DNA of 64,000 nt from the NCBI GenBank assembly GCA_031374735.1, contig JANMGQ010000024.1:10749-74748 (forward strand), written 5' to 3'. The position numbers and the translations under genes are program-made. Below are positions 26,609 to 36,030 of this stretch, one piece after another (positions within the stretch are counted from its first letter, which is position 1; each line of letters begins with the position of its first letter). The stretch is from JABFRJ01 sp031374735. Lineage in GTDB: Bacteria; Pseudomonadota; Alphaproteobacteria; Rhizobiales; Hyphomicrobiaceae. Below the pieces are notes generated by a model, which was not told where the DNA came from, ran no database searches, and saw only the letters and a program-made list of their open reading frames with translations.

Positions 26609-28186
26609 TCAGTCCAATTCCGCGGCCCAGAACACGGGAATCCAGGCGAGGACGAGGCCCTTGACCCTGTTCGAGACGGCGGCTGGCTGCTTGTATTGGC
26701 CGAGCGGGATGTGCGTCGTCATCTCCATCGCGCGCAGCTGGACCTTGTCTGCGATCTCCTTTCGCTTGGCCGGATCTGCTTCACGCGCGAAGGCGTCGCG
26801 CAACTTCTCGATCTCGGGATCGCAGGGCCAGCCGAACATCGCCTTGTCACAGGTCGCATTGAGCAGGCCCGTCGTGATGGGATCGGCGATGTCGAGGGCG
26901 CCCCAGGCCGACATGATGGCGTTCCACCCGCCAGCACTCGGCGCGTCCTTCTTGGTGCGCCGCCCGACCATCGTCTGCCAGTCGCTCGATTGCACATCGA
27001 CCTTGAAACCTGCCTTTTCGAGCAGGCTCTTGGCCACGAGTGGTGCGTTGGCGATGGAGATCGTGTCGGTGGATTGCAGAATGACGATCGGCGCGCCGTC
27101 GTAGCCGGCGTCCTTCAGGAGGGCGCGCGCCTTGTCGAAGTTGCTCTCAAGCCGGTCGCCAAGAAGTGTCTCGTTGGCGAGCGGGGAGCCGCATGGGAAG
27201 TACGACTTACACAGGCGATAGTACTCGGGATTGCCCGGTCCGCCGTCGAGGAAGTCCTTCTGGTTGAACGCATACCAGGCGGCCTGGCGCACGCGCACGT
27301 CATCGAACGGTTTGTGCAGCCAGTTGAAGCGGAAGGCATACTGCACACCGAGCGGATTGAAATCGAAGATGCGTAGCTTCGACTCCTTCTTGACCAGTGG
27401 CAGCAGATCCCAGGCGGGCTGCTCGACATAGTCGATCTCGCCGGCGATCAACGCGTTGACGGCGGTCTGGCTGTCGGAGATGGCGCGCCACTCGACCCGA
27501 TCGATCTTGACGACCTTGCCGCCGGCAAGACCTGACGGCGGTTCGGCGCGCGGCTTGTACTTGTCGAACTTGACGTACACGGCCTTGTCGCCGGGCTTCC
27601 ATTCGTCTTTGACGAATTTGAACGGGCCGGAGCCGGTGGCATCATCGATCTGCTTTTGTGGATCCGTGTCGGCGACGCGCTTGGGCATCATGAAGGCGGC
27701 GTTCGACGATGGTTTCGACAGGCCTGCGAGCACCAGGCCGGTTTTCTCTTTGAGCGCGATGGTGAACGTCTTGGCGTCCTTGGCTTCCATCTTGTCGATG
27801 AAAGTCATGAGTTTCTGGCCGAGGGTGTCGCGGGCCGCCCATCGCTTCAGCGACGCAATGCAATCCTCCGACGTCACCGGCTTGTCGTCGTGCCAAAGCA
27901 GGCCGTCGCGCAGTGTAAAGGTGTAGAGCAGCCCATCGGCCGAGACGGTGTGGGTGTCCACCATCTGCGGCTTGATCTCGCCGTTGGCGTCGAGCGCAAA
28001 CAGCGTGTCATAGACCATGTAGCCGTGGTTGCGGCTGATATAGGCCGTGGTCCAGATGGGATCTATGATCTTGAGGTCTGAGTTCATCACCGCGCGCAAG
28101 GTCTTCTGCGCCGAGGCGTCGGGAGACGTGACAACGGCGACGCACAGGGTCGCCAAGGTGGCAAGCGCACGCAGACGGCTGGACAT
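26609..28186 (-). CDS. ABC transporter solute-binding protein, peptide/nickel class (SBP_bac_5)
   Basis: This 525-residue periplasmic protein has a signal peptide (MSSRLRALATLATLCVAVV, ending near DASAQK). The extracellular-binding fold of family 5 is recognisable from DSLFALDANGEIKPQMVD-type sequence at the N-terminal lobe, TFTLRDGLLWHDDKPVTSEDCI, and the ending AVSNRVKGLVLAWIPVFW. It should capture peptides or similar solutes for an ABC importer. The cognate permeases and ATPases are not beside it. The partial ABC ATPase at the left window edge is of the matching class but is 26 kb away. ATG 28186 has GAGG upstream. Confidence 0.9.
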   Translation of the reverse strand: MSSRLRALATLATLCVAVVTSPDASAQKTLRAVMNSDLKIIDPIWTTAYISRNHGYMVYDTLFALDANGEIKPQMVDTHTVSADGLLYTFTLRDGLLWHDDKPVTSEDCIASLKRWAARDTLGQKLMTFIDKMEAKDAKTFTIALKEKTGLVLAGLSKPSSNAAFMMPKRVADTDPQKQIDDATGSGPFKFVKDEWKPGDKAVYVKFDKYKPRAEPPSGLAGGKVVKIDRVEWRAISDSQTAVNALIAGEIDYVEQPAWDLLPLVKKESKLRIFDFNPLGVQYAFRFNWLHKPFDDVRVRQAAWYAFNQKDFLDGGPGNPEYYRLCKSYFPCGSPLANETLLGDRLESNFDKARALLKDAGYDGAPIVILQSTDTISIANAPLVAKSLLEKAGFKVDVQSSDWQTMVGRRTKKDAPSAGGWNAIMSAWGALDIADPITTGLLNATCDKAMFGWPCDPEIEKLRDAFAREADPAKRKEIADKVQLRAMEMTTHIPLGQYKQPAAVSNRVKGLVLAWIPVFWAAELD

Positions 28187-28401
28187 GGGGGCCTCGACGA
28201 CAACGGGCGACCCAATAATGGACCGCATCGGCCTGAGTGGGCAGCCCAGTCAGGCCCATGTCAAGCCGTCTTGAATGCCGCCTCGTGTTGCCCATATTCC
28301 TACCATGAACAAAACGGCGCCGGTTGTGCGGGCCGTTATGGGCGGCCCGGTTGGGCGCTCAGCCTTAGGTCGTAGGAAGCCGCTTCCAGGAGGGCTTGCA
28401 C

Positions 28402-28866
28402 ATGTCACGTGTGTCGCTGCTGTCGTCGCCGTTGCTGCTCGGGTTCGACGAGATCGAACGGCTGGTCGACCGGATTGGCAAATCGGGTGACGGCTATCCG
28501 CCCTACAATATTGAGCGGATTGCGCCGCGGGACAGCTCCGTCAGTGGGGCTGCTATCGGGGCGGCCAATGGGCCGGAGATGCTGCGCATCACGCTGGCCG
28601 TGGCGGGTTTCAGCCGCGCCCAGCTCGATATCACGCTCGAGGACAATCAATTGATTGTAAAAGGAAAACAGGAAGAAGACAAAGCGCGGGAGTATTTGCA
28701 TCGCGGCATTGCCGCGCGTCAGTTTCAGCGCACGTTCGTGCTCGCCGACGGCATCGAGGTGCGCCAGGCGGATTTGGCGGACGGGCTTTTGTCAATCGAC
28801 CTCGTCCGGCACGAGCCGGATCGGCTGGTGCGCCGCATCGAGATCGCAAGCAAGCCTAAACCATAA
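28402..28866 (+). CDS. Small heat-shock protein Hsp20 (IbpA-like)
   Basis: The 154-residue chaperone has an N-terminal amphipathic region (PLLLGFDEIERLVDRI) and the Pro-Tyr-Asn-Ile-Glu segment, then the alpha-crystallin domain (LRITLAVAGFSRAQLDITLEDNQL, GIAARQFQRTF and ADLADGLLSIDL). It holds unfolded proteins in an ATP-independent manner. The start ATG 28402 follows CCAGGAGGG. It is followed by the DUF1150 gene, a conserved alphaproteobacterial pairing. No clear ROSE-type RNA thermometer was seen in the short leader. Confidence 0.93.
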   Translation: MSRVSLLSSPLLLGFDEIERLVDRIGKSGDGYPPYNIERIAPRDSSVSGAAIGAANGPEMLRITLAVAGFSRAQLDITLEDNQLIVKGKQEEDKAREYLHRGIAARQFQRTFVLADGIEVRQADLADGLLSIDLVRHEPDRLVRRIEIASKPKP

Positions 28867-29037
28867 TGCGAGACATCTTCGGACACTGAGGCAGCAATAT
28901 CACCCTTCGTTCATCCGAATCAGTGAAAATCTAATCCAGCCGGGGCGACGTAACTGAATGGACACAGGGCTGCTTAAGTCGCCCTCGATCCGCCCGGTTG
29001 ACCGCCTATGATCTCCTCACTCAGGAGGGAGTGCGTC

Positions 29038-29331
29038 ATGAATCAGAACGTGAGCAGAACCCGTCGTCGGTCTTCGCGACCGATGGTACCCCCGCCGATG
29101 CTGACCGATGAGGACCTCGCCAAGTTGGGCGACGGCAAGGTTGCGTACATCAAGACTATGACGTCGGACGAAGCCAAAGAAGCGTTTCCCGCCATCGAAG
29201 GCTTGCCAACCGGCATCAACCTGTATGCCCTGCATGGAGCAGATGGCACGCCGCTGGCCCTGACGGACAGCAAGCAGGCGGCCATCGGCCACGCCATGGG
29301 CGATGAGCTCGAAGTGCATTACCTCAACTGA
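29038..29331 (+). CDS. DUF1150 family protein
   Basis: This 97-residue cytosolic protein has the family pattern LTDEDLAKLGDGKVAYIKTM, then LYALHGADGTPLALTDSKQAAIGHA. DUF1150 proteins are conserved in alphaproteobacteria, usually next to an Hsp20 gene as here, and their role is unknown. A strong ribosome site AGGAGG lies seven to twelve bases before the ATG. The in-frame upstream codons from 29008 are part of the leader. Confidence 0.93.
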   Translation: MNQNVSRTRRRSSRPMVPPPMLTDEDLAKLGDGKVAYIKTMTSDEAKEAFPAIEGLPTGINLYALHGADGTPLALTDSKQAAIGHAMGDELEVHYLN

Positions 29332-29414
29332 GGTTGGGTATCCCGCCGCAACGGTGCTTGGGTCGCGCGAAGGGTTGACCCAACCACGGTTTGCGCTGCG
29401 GCGCATCTGCGAGG

Positions 29415-30701
29415 TCAGAAGCGCAGCGACACGGGTCGGCGCATGAGTGGTTGCGTGGCTCGCGCGCGGCCATAGATAGCCATCACGGTGCCGATCAGGC
29501 CTCCGGCCACTTGCACCAATTGTAGGACGCCGGCGCCGATCTGTTGGATGGCCTCCGCCGTGAGCGAGATGCCGAACATCGGCGCGACCACCGGCAACAC
29601 AGTTGAGAGCCCCGTGATGATGGTGCCCCAGATGGCGATAGAGTTGCCCCACCATTTGGGCTCGACGGTTTCAGGTGTCATGTCTGGATCTGCTTTCTGT
29701 TGATGAGAGTTGGGGATGAGTGCGCCAGCGGCGGCGCGTGTTTTCGCGACACGTGCGAGCCAACCGCGGCCGAACCGCCAGAAGTGCGGGAGCGCGCGAT
29801 AGCGGGTTTCGCGGATGGCCGCGTAGCGATCGAGCAGGTCGTCGAGCAGCTTACTGTTGGCGGCCGCCAGAGTTTCGGGGCCGATTTCGCCATCGACGTC
29901 GACGGCACAGGCAGTCTGCAGCAGGCGCGCGGCACCGCCGACACCGTGGTTCACACTGGCATCGAAGTGCATCAGGGCGAGCGCCGCCGGCATGTCGGCT
30001 GCGCGCGATGGGCGCCAATAGCGGGCGCGGTAGATGTCGGCAGCCGTTGCACGATCGAGCGCGCGCAAGTCGGCCTTCAGCGCGCCGAAATTTTCCGCCG
30101 TGAGCGTCGTTTTCTGCCACGCGGCGAAGGTTGCGAGCGTGATGCCAAGATTGGTCGGGCCGCCGGGATCATGAGGATCGTCCGTGTAGCCGCCTTCCAC
30201 GGTGAGGACGTGGGCGAGTGCCATGTCGAAGATCGACGCGTCGGTTTGCGACGGCGCGCCGCCCGACGATGTCGCGGGCCAGCGCAATGACAGCAGACGC
30301 GATTTTGGGAAACTCTGAACGCAGACGCTGTCTGATTGATTGCCGCCGAGAAGAAACACGCGGTCGTCAGCCTCGCCCAGGAAAAAACCGACGTGACCGA
30401 AGGTCGGATCGCTGCCGCGGCTGAGCACGGCAACAGCGCCGACGCGGGCTTCGTCGAGTGTATCCCCCCAGGCGAGATAGGAGCGGGCCAGCAGCGAGCG
30501 CGTGCATGCAAGACCAGCGCGTTCAAGACAGGCGCCGACAAAGGCCGCACACCAGGCGACGTCGTCGGAGCGTATCTCGGGATGACCGGCATCGCGATAG
30601 AACGCGAGGACGTCGGTATTGTTCGCAGATCCCGCGGCCTCAGAGATGCCAAACGAGGACCACGCCTGGTCGAGCCAGGGTGAGGGCTGTGGAGATGTCA
30701 T
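29415..30701 (-). CDS. Multidomain lysin: TIGR02594/CHAP-like + GH108 + peptidoglycan-binding region + holin-like membrane tail
   Basis: The product has 428 residues. Residues ~5-145 form a TIGR02594/NlpC-P60-like peptidase with Cys51 (AWCAAFVGACL) and His103 (FGHVGFFLG). Residues ~157-250 match GH108 muramidase, with the catalytic Glu169 in EGGYTDDPHDPGG. A PG_binding_3-like stretch covers ~255-320 (WRFGRGWLARV). The last ~80 residues contain two hydrophobic helices (~355-375 and ~388-410) as in small holins. ATG 30701 starts 14 bases after the gp15 stop. Met341 (ATG at 29681) could be an internal start that would release the membrane part as a separate holin. This gene would lyse the host to release particles. 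Confidence 0.85.
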   Translation of the reverse strand: MTSPQPSPWLDQAWSSFGISEAAGSANNTDVLAFYRDAGHPEIRSDDVAWCAAFVGACLERAGLACTRSLLARSYLAWGDTLDEARVGAVAVLSRGSDPTFGHVGFFLGEADDRVFLLGGNQSDSVCVQSFPKSRLLSLRWPATSSGGAPSQTDASIFDMALAHVLTVEGGYTDDPHDPGGPTNLGITLATFAAWQKTTLTAENFGALKADLRALDRATAADIYRARYWRPSRAADMPAALALMHFDASVNHGVGGAARLLQTACAVDVDGEIGPETLAAANSKLLDDLLDRYAAIRETRYRALPHFWRFGRGWLARVAKTRAAAGALIPNSHQQKADPDMTPETVEPKWWGNSIAIWGTIITGLSTVLPVVAPMFGISLTAEAIQQIGAGVLQLVQVAGGLIGTVMAIYGRARATQPLMRRPVSLRF

Positions 30702-30715
30702 GGATGGGGTGACTG

Positions 30716-33700
30716 TTAGAGCGTCAATGTGCGCGCGCTGCCGCGGCCATAGGTGGGGCTGAGCTGGGCGAGGCGCACAGTGATGCTGGCTTGAAGGCTG
30801 CCGAAATCGGCGATCTGGTCGGCCGCTGCGTAAAGAGTGGTGGGTGCGACGGATGTTAGCGTGCGTTTGACGATGCTCCCTGCAAGAACGTCGATGGCGT
30901 AGCTCTCGGCGGTCTCGCCAAGTGGTGCGTCGGCCGTCTCCCAGCTGTCGCCGCCGGAGCGCGTGCGCCGCGTCCATGCCAGTGCGAGATCACCAGCGGT
31001 GTTGCGTGTGGCTTTGACGTGGACGGGCGAAAATGGCGCAAGACCGCGTCCGCGAAACATTTGCTGCGTTGTTATGTAGGAGGCGGCGCCGATGTCTTTG
31101 CGCGCCGGGCCCGCACGCCAGTAGAGTGTCAGACCAAGATCATCCGTTGTGAGATCAAGCGTGCTCACGGCGTCATCCAGCAACACGAACCGTGCTTGTG
31201 GCGGAATGGCCAGTGCGTGCTCGGTGCCGCGCTGGCCACGCAACAGGTTCGTCAGTTGATAGGTGCGTGTGCCGATCAACGTTGCAGTCTGGAATTGCAG
31301 AATTTCCCAGACGTCAGGGGAAATCTCGACGGCAGCCGTATTGGCCCCACCGAGGAGCGCAAGCGACGTCGCCGATGTGAGGAGGCCGCGGTCGATGGTG
31401 ACTGTGAGATGCGACGCGGCGTCGAAGCGGCCGTGCACGCCGGGCGCCAATGTTTGCGCGCTCAATCCGGTGATCGCTGCGCGCGTCAGCAGCGTTGAGA
31501 GCACGAAGCCGCTCGTCTCTGGCGAGCGAAATACAGCCACGTCGCCGGACCAAGGCTGCTGTGCGGCCGCGACGAGCGCGGACTGCGGTGGATCACTCTC
31601 AGCGGGCGGGCAATCCATGTAGACGAGCAGTGGCGCGCTATTGGTTGTGAGCGCTGGCGATGGCATCTCTCTCGCAAGTTTTGCGCGCGAAGCGTAGATG
31701 CTCGGATCGAACGAACGCGCCTCGATGTCGCGCGCACCGTGCTCGCCGATCTCTGTGATGCGGACCAGTTGGCTGCGGTCATTCGACGTCAGCGTGATCG
31801 TGTCGCCGGGCTCGAGCGCGAGGCGGCTCGGCGGCAAAGTGAAGATCGCGCGATCGCGAGCAGCCCAGGCCTCAAACAGCAGTCGCTCTGCGATGTCGTC
31901 CCCCTGGCTCGTATCGAGCACGATGCCAAGGGCCGCCTGACTGGTGCGCCCGGACGCGCTGGCTATGCGCCGCGCCTCCGAACTTGCCTGCGCGTAGTCG
32001 CCTGAAGCTGCGATGTAGGTGATTTTCGAAATGGCCGGCAGGTCTGTCTCTTGTGCGCGTGTCAGCTGCAGAAGTGGCCGAGCGGCTTGCATTTCGACGA
32101 GATCATCCTCCGTCAGATATAGTCCTGTGCCGGCACTTCCGCGCGGGCGGAATATGATGCGCCCGTCGCTTTCGAGACAGTCGTAGAAAAATCCGAGTTC
32201 GATGGGCTGCAACGCCTGGCGCGCCGACATGATGCGATCAACGACGAGACCGGCGGCTGTGCCAACGAGCTGTGATGTGTCTGCCTCGGCAAAGCCGAAG
32301 TCGCCAAGGAGCGTTGCAACGAGCGCCGGGATGGGCGCTGATGCCGTGCGGCCGTTGATCCAGTGGCCGAGCCGCCAGTTGCCACCGTCGCCCCAGGTCT
32401 CGGTGTGGTTTGGAAACGCGGGATAGGGGCGTGCATCCCAGCAGTAGACATGCGTGCGCGCGGAATCGACCATGCGTCCGCCGTAGACAGACGAGATTGG
32501 ATTGAGCGATGCAATGAAGCCTGGATGCGCGGGATCGAAAGCCTCGGCAAAGGCCTGCAACACGCGACGTTGAATCAGGTCGTCACGCGCGCCGTTCGAG
32601 AAGTGCGGGATGAAGGATTCCGAACTTTTCGGATCGACGAAGACGTTCGGCTGGTTCGCGCCCTTGTCGATTGCGGGGCAACCGATCTCCATGAACCAGA
32701 ATGGTTTCGATTGTGGGACCCAGGCCGTGGGCGTTGTGCTTTCGATACCGCCGGGGCGATCGTAGTGCGCGTTGCTCCACCAGGACTTGATGTCCTTGGT
32801 GCGATAGATCCAGGGCTTCCCGTTGCCATCGGTGATCGCTGTACGCGTTTGCGCGACACGGGCGGCGTCACTTGCGTAGTACCAGTCGTAGCCTTCGCCG
32901 CCGGCGAGATTGCGCTTCAGATAGTCGAGATCGTGAGCCGCGCGCACGCCGGCGAGCGCATCGAGATGGGTGCCGCCATCGCGCCAATCGGCGAGCGGCC
33001 AATAGATATCGATGCCGATGCAATCGATGTGTGGTGATGACCAGAGCGGGTCGAGATGAAAGTGTACGTCACCGGTGCCGTCTGCGGGTTGGTGTCCGAA
33101 GTACTCAGACCAGTCGGCCGCATAGAGAATTTTTGTCGTGGAGCCGAGAACGGCGCGCACGTCGGCGGCCAGGTGCATCAATGCGGTAACAAATGGAAAC
33201 GTATGGCTTGCCCCGCGCACGATCGTCAGGCCGCGCAATTCGGAACACAAGACGAACGCATCGACGCCGCCGGCAGCTTTGGCGAGATGCGCGTGATGCA
33301 AAATGAAGCGGCGGAAACTCCACTCGTTCGGGCCTGTATAGGCCACGGTCTCGCCGGAGAGCGAAAAGTCGGAAACCTGCGCTGTGCCGACGAAACTTGC
33401 GATGTGCGCTGTGGCAGTCGCGGTTTTGTCGGGTGTCGCGGGACGGCCGGCGGCAGGGGCGACGGTGATGCGGCCGCGCCAGGGGTATGTCGGCTGCGAT
33501 GTCGCTGCCGAATAGGGATCGGGCAGCGCGTTGCCGGCCGGCACGTCCATCAGGATAAAGGGCGACAGCACCACAGACAGGCCGCGCGTCTTGAGATCCT
33601 TAATGGCGCCAACGACGCTCTGATCTGACGGCGTTCCGCCATATGCGGCGCGGCCGTCGATCACGGAAACGGTGTTTGCAGTGGCTCTCGTCAGACCCGA

Positions 33701-34657
33701 TACCGACCAGGTTTCAGGCGTCGTGATCTTGTCGGCGCTTTCGACGAGCGGGCGGATCTTGCACTGAGCGGCACGCAGATCATCTCCGAACCAGCTGACG
33801 ACAAGAGACACCGATTTGGCGTTCGGCACGTTCGATTGCAATTGGTCGATCGAGACGGACCAATCGGTGCCACCGAGCATGGTGTGCGTGTTCTCGGCAA
33901 CGCTTGATATGCGGCCGACACGGCGCTCGATCGCAGTCTGAGCGTAGATGAATTCACCGGACCCTGGGATCAGCACCACGCCCTTGATGTCGCGCTCCAA
34001 GGTGTCGACGGCACGTGAGACCTCGAACGACAGCTGCGGGATGCGATTGCCGAAGTCCGCAAGCGGCATGTGCTCAAACACGATGTAGGCAATGCCACGA
34101 TAGGCGGGCGCGTCGCTGTCCTGTTTGGCAGCAATCAGCGGATCGGCGTCTTGTGTCTCATCGCCGGAGTAGAGGCGGTACGTAAAGTCAGAGAGGTCGA
34201 TCTCGCGGCCGTCGGCCCATACACGGCCAAGCGATGTGATCTCGCCTTCACACAACGCGACGGCAAAGTTGGCGTAGTAGGCATAGTCGACGCCCGATGC
34301 GGCTACGCCACTGCGCGCGCCTTTGCCACTGCCTGAGGCATTGCCGTCGATGGCCTCCTCTTCGAGCGCCGTTGCCCAGATGATCTGGCCGCCGAGACGT
34401 GCGCGGCCATACAGGCGTGGGACATGTGCGCCTTCCGTTGACGTCGTAATGGTTAGATCCGAGACACGTGGGCCATCGACGCTGCGGCTGCGTCCGGAGC
34501 CTCCGAACAGAGCCTGATCGATCTGCGATCCCGCGAGCGCGCCAATCTGAGTGCCGAAGGTGGCGCCGGCGATCGACGCGCCAAAGGCCGACAGGCCAGC
34601 TGGAAGAAGAGTATTGCCAACAGCGGCGCCAACGGCGCTCAGCGCGAGAGTTGCCAT
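30716..34657 (-). CDS. GTA host-specificity/baseplate megatron protein (gp15, TIM-barrel-like)
   Basis: The product (1313 residues) is the large tail-tip protein of GTAs. It starts with a hydrophobic Gly/Ala-rich segment typical of tail-tip hub proteins (VGAAVGNTLLPAGLSAF). A GTA TIM-barrel-like glycoside-hydrolase-type domain lies around residues 440-760 (VDAFVLCSELRGLT, ILYAADWSEYFGHQP, IGIDIYWPLADWRDG, FMEIGCPAIDKG). A Phage-tail_3 region follows, and the C-terminus is beta-rich. In GTAs it forms the hub that contacts the recipient surface. ATG 34657 is taken as the start; an open frame upstream overlaps the previous gene. Confidence 0.93.
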   Translation of the reverse strand: MATLALSAVGAAVGNTLLPAGLSAFGASIAGATFGTQIGALAGSQIDQALFGGSGRSRSVDGPRVSDLTITTSTEGAHVPRLYGRARLGGQIIWATALEEEAIDGNASGSGKGARSGVAASGVDYAYYANFAVALCEGEITSLGRVWADGREIDLSDFTYRLYSGDETQDADPLIAAKQDSDAPAYRGIAYIVFEHMPLADFGNRIPQLSFEVSRAVDTLERDIKGVVLIPGSGEFIYAQTAIERRVGRISSVAENTHTMLGGTDWSVSIDQLQSNVPNAKSVSLVVSWFGDDLRAAQCKIRPLVESADKITTPETWSVSGLTRATANTVSVIDGRAAYGGTPSDQSVVGAIKDLKTRGLSVVLSPFILMDVPAGNALPDPYSAATSQPTYPWRGRITVAPAAGRPATPDKTATATAHIASFVGTAQVSDFSLSGETVAYTGPNEWSFRRFILHHAHLAKAAGGVDAFVLCSELRGLTIVRGASHTFPFVTALMHLAADVRAVLGSTTKILYAADWSEYFGHQPADGTGDVHFHLDPLWSSPHIDCIGIDIYWPLADWRDGGTHLDALAGVRAAHDLDYLKRNLAGGEGYDWYYASDAARVAQTRTAITDGNGKPWIYRTKDIKSWWSNAHYDRPGGIESTTPTAWVPQSKPFWFMEIGCPAIDKGANQPNVFVDPKSSESFIPHFSNGARDDLIQRRVLQAFAEAFDPAHPGFIASLNPISSVYGGRMVDSARTHVYCWDARPYPAFPNHTETWGDGGNWRLGHWINGRTASAPIPALVATLLGDFGFAEADTSQLVGTAAGLVVDRIMSARQALQPIELGFFYDCLESDGRIIFRPRGSAGTGLYLTEDDLVEMQAARPLLQLTRAQETDLPAISKITYIAASGDYAQASSEARRIASASGRTSQAALGIVLDTSQGDDIAERLLFEAWAARDRAIFTLPPSRLALEPGDTITLTSNDRSQLVRITEIGEHGARDIEARSFDPSIYASRAKLAREMPSPALTTNSAPLLVYMDCPPAESDPPQSALVAAAQQPWSGDVAVFRSPETSGFVLSTLLTRAAITGLSAQTLAPGVHGRFDAASHLTVTIDRGLLTSATSLALLGGANTAAVEISPDVWEILQFQTATLIGTRTYQLTNLLRGQRGTEHALAIPPQARFVLLDDAVSTLDLTTDDLGLTLYWRAGPARKDIGAASYITTQQMFRGRGLAPFSPVHVKATRNTAGDLALAWTRRTRSGGDSWETADAPLGETAESYAIDVLAGSIVKRTLTSVAPTTLYAAADQIADFGSLQASITVRLAQLSPTYGRGSARTLTL

Positions 34658-34686
34658 GAGTATCAGCGATCGAAGAGTGCGACGGG

Positions 34687-35133
34687 TCAGTCCGCGATGT
34701 TGGGAAACGCGAACGCGGCAACGAGGCGGCGGGACCACCACGAGGTATAGGCGTGCTCGGAGACGGGCAGGCCCTGGATCGCATGCAGCATGCGACCGGG
34801 ATCCGTCAGAATAGCGACGTGCTTGGCTGGATTGTTCGCCCGGTAGCGAAACACGAGAACGTCACCCGGCGCCAGTTGTTCATATGGAATGGGCACAAGA
34901 TGACGTTGCGCCGCCGCAAGAAGGGTCTCGCTGCCGCTCGCCTCGGCCCAATCAGCGCTATAGGCGGGTGGCGTCTCCGGCGCGTGGCCATAGAGCTCGC
35001 TCCACACGCCGCGGATCAAGCCGAGGCAATCCGTGCCAACGCCCTTTGCTGAAGCCTGATGATGGTACGGCGTGCCCTTCCACGTGCGGGCGATGGCGAC
35101 GATGTTTGCCCGCGTGATGATATGCGCCGTCAT
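34687..35133 (-). CDS. Phage/GTA cell-wall peptidase, NlpC/P60 family (gp14)
   Basis: This 148-residue enzyme has the NlpC/P60 active-site Cys in GTDCLGLIRGVWSELYG, the catalytic His in HVAILTD, and a typical N-terminus IITRANIVAIARTWKGTPY. In GTAs, gp14 sits in the tail tip and opens the recipient peptidoglycan during DNA entry. The ATG at 35133 overlaps the stop of the preceding gp13 gene (ATGA), consistent with coupled translation within the operon. Confidence 0.93.
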   Translation of the reverse strand: MTAHIITRANIVAIARTWKGTPYHHQASAKGVGTDCLGLIRGVWSELYGHAPETPPAYSADWAEASGSETLLAAAQRHLVPIPYEQLAPGDVLVFRYRANNPAKHVAILTDPGRMLHAIQGLPVSEHAYTSWWSRRLVAAFAFPNIAD

Positions 35134-36017
35134 CGCAGGGGCGATCCGTCGTTGGTGCCATCGCTGCGCGCCACGCTTGTCACAAGCGCGTTGCCGGGAA
35201 TGTGCGGGAATCCGCGGAAGCGCGCTGCATTTGAGAAGCGGTCGCGGCACGTCGCGAAATGCTTGTTGCATCCAGCCGTGACGATCAACGTATCACCTGT
35301 GGAAAAGGCTTTTGCAGGAGCGCTCCATAGTTCAAGCTTGACGGTGGCCGCACTGACGCTGTGGCGCCTGATCTCAATGTTCTGGCCCATGTTGACGCCA
35401 GCTGAGACCGCCGCGAGACCCGTTGTGAAATGCCCCGCGGGAAATGCCGATAGCCCACTGACGGCGACCGTGTGTGCATCAAGGACGGCTGTGATGATTG
35501 CGTTGGCCCGCCATGCGAGAGCATTGAGATCGACGCCGCAGCGTGCATCGCCGAGATTGGCATCGCAGCTGTATTGATAGGTGCGGCCGCTCGGCTGATT
35601 GAGATAGTGGGCGAGCCCGCGCACCTCGGCAGAAAAGGATTTGCCGGCACGCGTGATTTCGCCGAGCGAACCTCTGCGCATCAGCACGCGTTGGGCAGGA
35701 TCCTGCCAGTTCACGCGCCAGATCTCGACGCGAGCGTCATCGTAGAGACCGACGGCAAGATCGGCTTCATCCAGGCGCAGCGATGAGAGTGCGGCTTGCA
35801 CATCGAGATTATCGACGGCAAGGCCAAGCGTGTCTTTGATTTCGGAGGCCGTAAATCCGGTCGCAGCCTCATAGGTGACGCCGGCGAATGTGAGGTCTCG
35901 ATCATGGTCGGTGAAACCAAGCGAGACACCATCGCGGCGCACGAGACGCCAGCACCACGCCAATGTCGTCGCGCCCGAGCTGATATGTGCTGCAAGAGCA
36001 GGAGATATCGATTTCAT
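35130..36017 (-). CDS. DUF2163 phage/GTA tail protein (gp13, BR0599-like)
   Basis: The product (295 residues) has the DUF2163 N-terminal pattern TTLAWCWRLVRRDGVSLGFTDHDRDL. The C-terminal BR0599-type domain contains conserved cysteines (YSCDANLGDARCGVDL and AGCNKHFATCRDRF). In GTA particles the gp13 product is an iron-sulfur-type hub component near the tail tip, bound through these Cys residues. ATG 36017 follows the gp12 stop by 13 bases. Confidence 0.93.
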   Translation of the reverse strand: MKSISPALAAHISSGATTLAWCWRLVRRDGVSLGFTDHDRDLTFAGVTYEAATGFTASEIKDTLGLAVDNLDVQAALSSLRLDEADLAVGLYDDARVEIWRVNWQDPAQRVLMRRGSLGEITRAGKSFSAEVRGLAHYLNQPSGRTYQYSCDANLGDARCGVDLNALAWRANAIITAVLDAHTVAVSGLSAFPAGHFTTGLAAVSAGVNMGQNIEIRRHSVSAATVKLELWSAPAKAFSTGDTLIVTAGCNKHFATCRDRFSNAARFRGFPHIPGNALVTSVARSDGTNDGSPLR

Positions 36018-36030
36018 TGCAGATCCTGAG

